Of a DNA stretch of 7,278 nucleotides, positions 6,461 to 7,278 are shown piece by piece (the stretch's first letter is position 1; each line of letters starts with the position of its first letter). The stretch covers positions 2,470 through 9,747 of the forward strand of contig MGTN01000022.1 in assembly GCA_001799475.1 (NCBI GenBank), in the 5' to 3' direction. This DNA is from Desulfovibrionales bacterium GWA2_65_9. GTDB lineage: Bacteria > Desulfobacterota > Desulfovibrionia > Desulfovibrionales > Desulfovibrionaceae. The translations under genes and the position numbers were made by a program. Under the pieces are notes generated by a model. That model was given only the letters and a program-made list of their open reading frames with translations. It ran no database searches and had not been told where the DNA came from.

Positions 6461-6518
6461 GTAACTCGTAACGTGGCTCAGGTTCGTGTTGGAACTATTT
6501 TATCAAAGGAAGGAAAGG

Positions 6519-7278
6519 ATGAACAAAAAATTTGCACTGCTCCTGGTGCTGATGGCCGCCCTAGTCGTGGGCTCCGTCACCAGCGCCTCAGCAGCCGAGA
6601 TCAAAGCCAACGGTTCTTGGCAGATTGAAGCCGACATGAATGTCAACAATGACTTCCAGAAAATGGGCGCTGCCAGCGAAGACAAGACCTTAAACATCGC
6701 CCAGCGCGTGCGCCAGAGCTTCCAGTTCATCGCCAACGAGAACCTGAAAGGCGTCCTCGAACTCCAGCTTGGCTCCGCCAACTGGGGCACTGGCGCTCTG
6801 GGCATCGGCGCTGGCCGTTCCGCCACCACCTCCGGTTCCGCCAACGCCAACAACGCTGGCAGCGGCAACTTCATGCTGCGCAAGGGCTATGTTGACTTCA
6901 AGTGGCCCGGCACCAAGGTCAACTTCCTTGTCGGCTTCCAGAGCCTGTCCCTGCCCTCCGCCGTTGGCGGCGGCAGCCCGGTTCTTGACGACCACTTCGC
7001 CGCTGCTGCGGCCGTCGTGCCCGTCACCGATGGCCTGTCCCTGGTCGGCGGCTTCGGTCGCCTGTATGACCAGAACAGTGCCTATGCCACCACCTCCGGC
7101 GCCCTCAGCGGCTCCGGCACCACTGGCGATGTGGCCTTCCTGATCGCCAACATCGACATGATCAAGGGCGTGTCCCTGCAGCCCTGGGCTGCTTACGCCA
7201 ACATCGGCAACAAAGTCGGCGCCCCGAGCCTGACTGGCATCCAGGGTTCCAACTCCACCACCAACGAACCAACGAAGG
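6519..7278 (+). CDS. Outer-membrane homotrimeric porin (Desulfovibrio type), N-terminal part
   Basis: An open frame of 253 codons running off the right edge. Residues 1-25 are a clear signal peptide: MNKK, a hydrophobic core FALLLVLMAALVVG, then SASA-A with cleavage near residue 25 or 26. The mature part starts AEIKANGSWQIEADMNVNNDF and alternates short amphipathic strands with Gly/Ser/Asn/Ala-rich loops (for example RQSFQFIANENLKGVLELQLGSANWG and LRKGYVDFKWPGTKVNFLVGFQSLSLPS), as in a beta-barrel. This resembles the trimeric porins of Desulfovibrio, which let small solutes through the outer membrane. The start is supported by AAAGGAAGG just upstream. Codon choice differs from uvrC: many GCT, GGT, GTT and AAA codons and almost no GCG, as expected for an abundant protein. 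An 8-bp tandem duplication in the last codons may shift the frame. Confidence 0.85.
   Translation, partial: MNKKFALLLVLMAALVVGSVTSASAAEIKANGSWQIEADMNVNNDFQKMGAASEDKTLNIAQRVRQSFQFIANENLKGVLELQLGSANWGTGALGIGAGRSATTSGSANANNAGSGNFMLRKGYVDFKWPGTKVNFLVGFQSLSLPSAVGGGSPVLDDHFAAAAAVVPVTDGLSLVGGFGRLYDQNSAYATTSGALSGSGTTGDVAFLIANIDMIKGVSLQPWAAYANIGNKVGAPSLTGIQGSNSTTNEPTK
7260..7275 (+). repeat. 8-bp tandem duplication inside the porin gene
   Basis: ACCAACGA occurs twice in immediate succession (7260-7267 and 7268-7275). Eight is not a multiple of three, so gain or loss of one copy would change the porin reading frame. The second copy introduces CCA and ACG codons, which are not otherwise used for Pro and Thr in the visible part of this gene. 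Confidence 0.6.

Noticed and set aside
6472..6492. Sigma-54 promoter around TGGC...TTGG
   Set aside because: The GG-N10-GC core is not met, because the second dinucleotide is TG rather than GC.
6482..6495. LexA (SOS) box in the porin leader
   Set aside because: GTTC-N6-GAAC has the half-sites in the opposite order and spacing to the Bacillus box, and it is downstream of the porin promoter rather than at the uvrC promoter.

Overview
The window looks like chromosomal DNA from a GC-rich, Gram-negative sulfate-reducer-type bacterium, most likely of the order Desulfovibrionales. The strongest pointer is the partial gene at the right end. It encodes a secreted, Gly/Ala/Asn-rich beta-barrel protein that resembles the homotrimeric porins abundant in Desulfovibrio outer membranes. 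The very high GC at third codon positions and the style of the intergenic inverted repeats fit this, but species cannot be fixed by eye.

Layout from left to right. Positions 1-588 (minus) hold the N-terminal 196 codons of a periplasmic adaptor (HlyD/AcrA-like) of an efflux system that continues off the left edge. Positions 593-1234 (minus) hold a TetR/CerR-type repressor directly upstream of it, and the adaptor's ribosome binding site overlaps the repressor's stop codon. The repressor's upstream region carries a TTGACA -35 box and two related AAACGnnGTTT palindromes, a credible autoregulatory operator. Divergent from this is a plus-strand cluster: ubiD-type decarboxylase (1410-2855), ubiX-type prenyl-FMN synthase (3010-3585) and a UPF0173 metallo-beta-lactamase-fold hydrolase (3619-4302). 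Convergent with the cluster is a full-length uvrC (4451-6286, minus). A 232-bp AT-rich divergent intergenic region then leads to the porin gene (6519 to the right edge, plus).

How the genes fit together: UbiX makes the prenylated FMN cofactor that UbiD needs, so the pair forms a self-contained non-oxidative aromatic/alpha,beta-unsaturated acid decarboxylase module. In an organism expected to make menaquinone rather than ubiquinone, a role in the futalosine menaquinone route (MqnL/MqnM-like) or another decarboxylation is more plausible than ubiquinone synthesis. TetR plus adaptor is a standard inducible export cassette. UvrC is housekeeping nucleotide-excision repair, and the porin is an abundant outer-membrane channel.

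No clearly new defence, mobile or biosynthetic system is visible. The items most worth a second look are a 125-bp nested inverted-repeat element between ubiD and ubiX, the tetR operator pair, a perfect 16-bp AT palindrome between uvrC and the porin, and an 8-bp tandem duplication in the porin at the window edge that may shift its frame.
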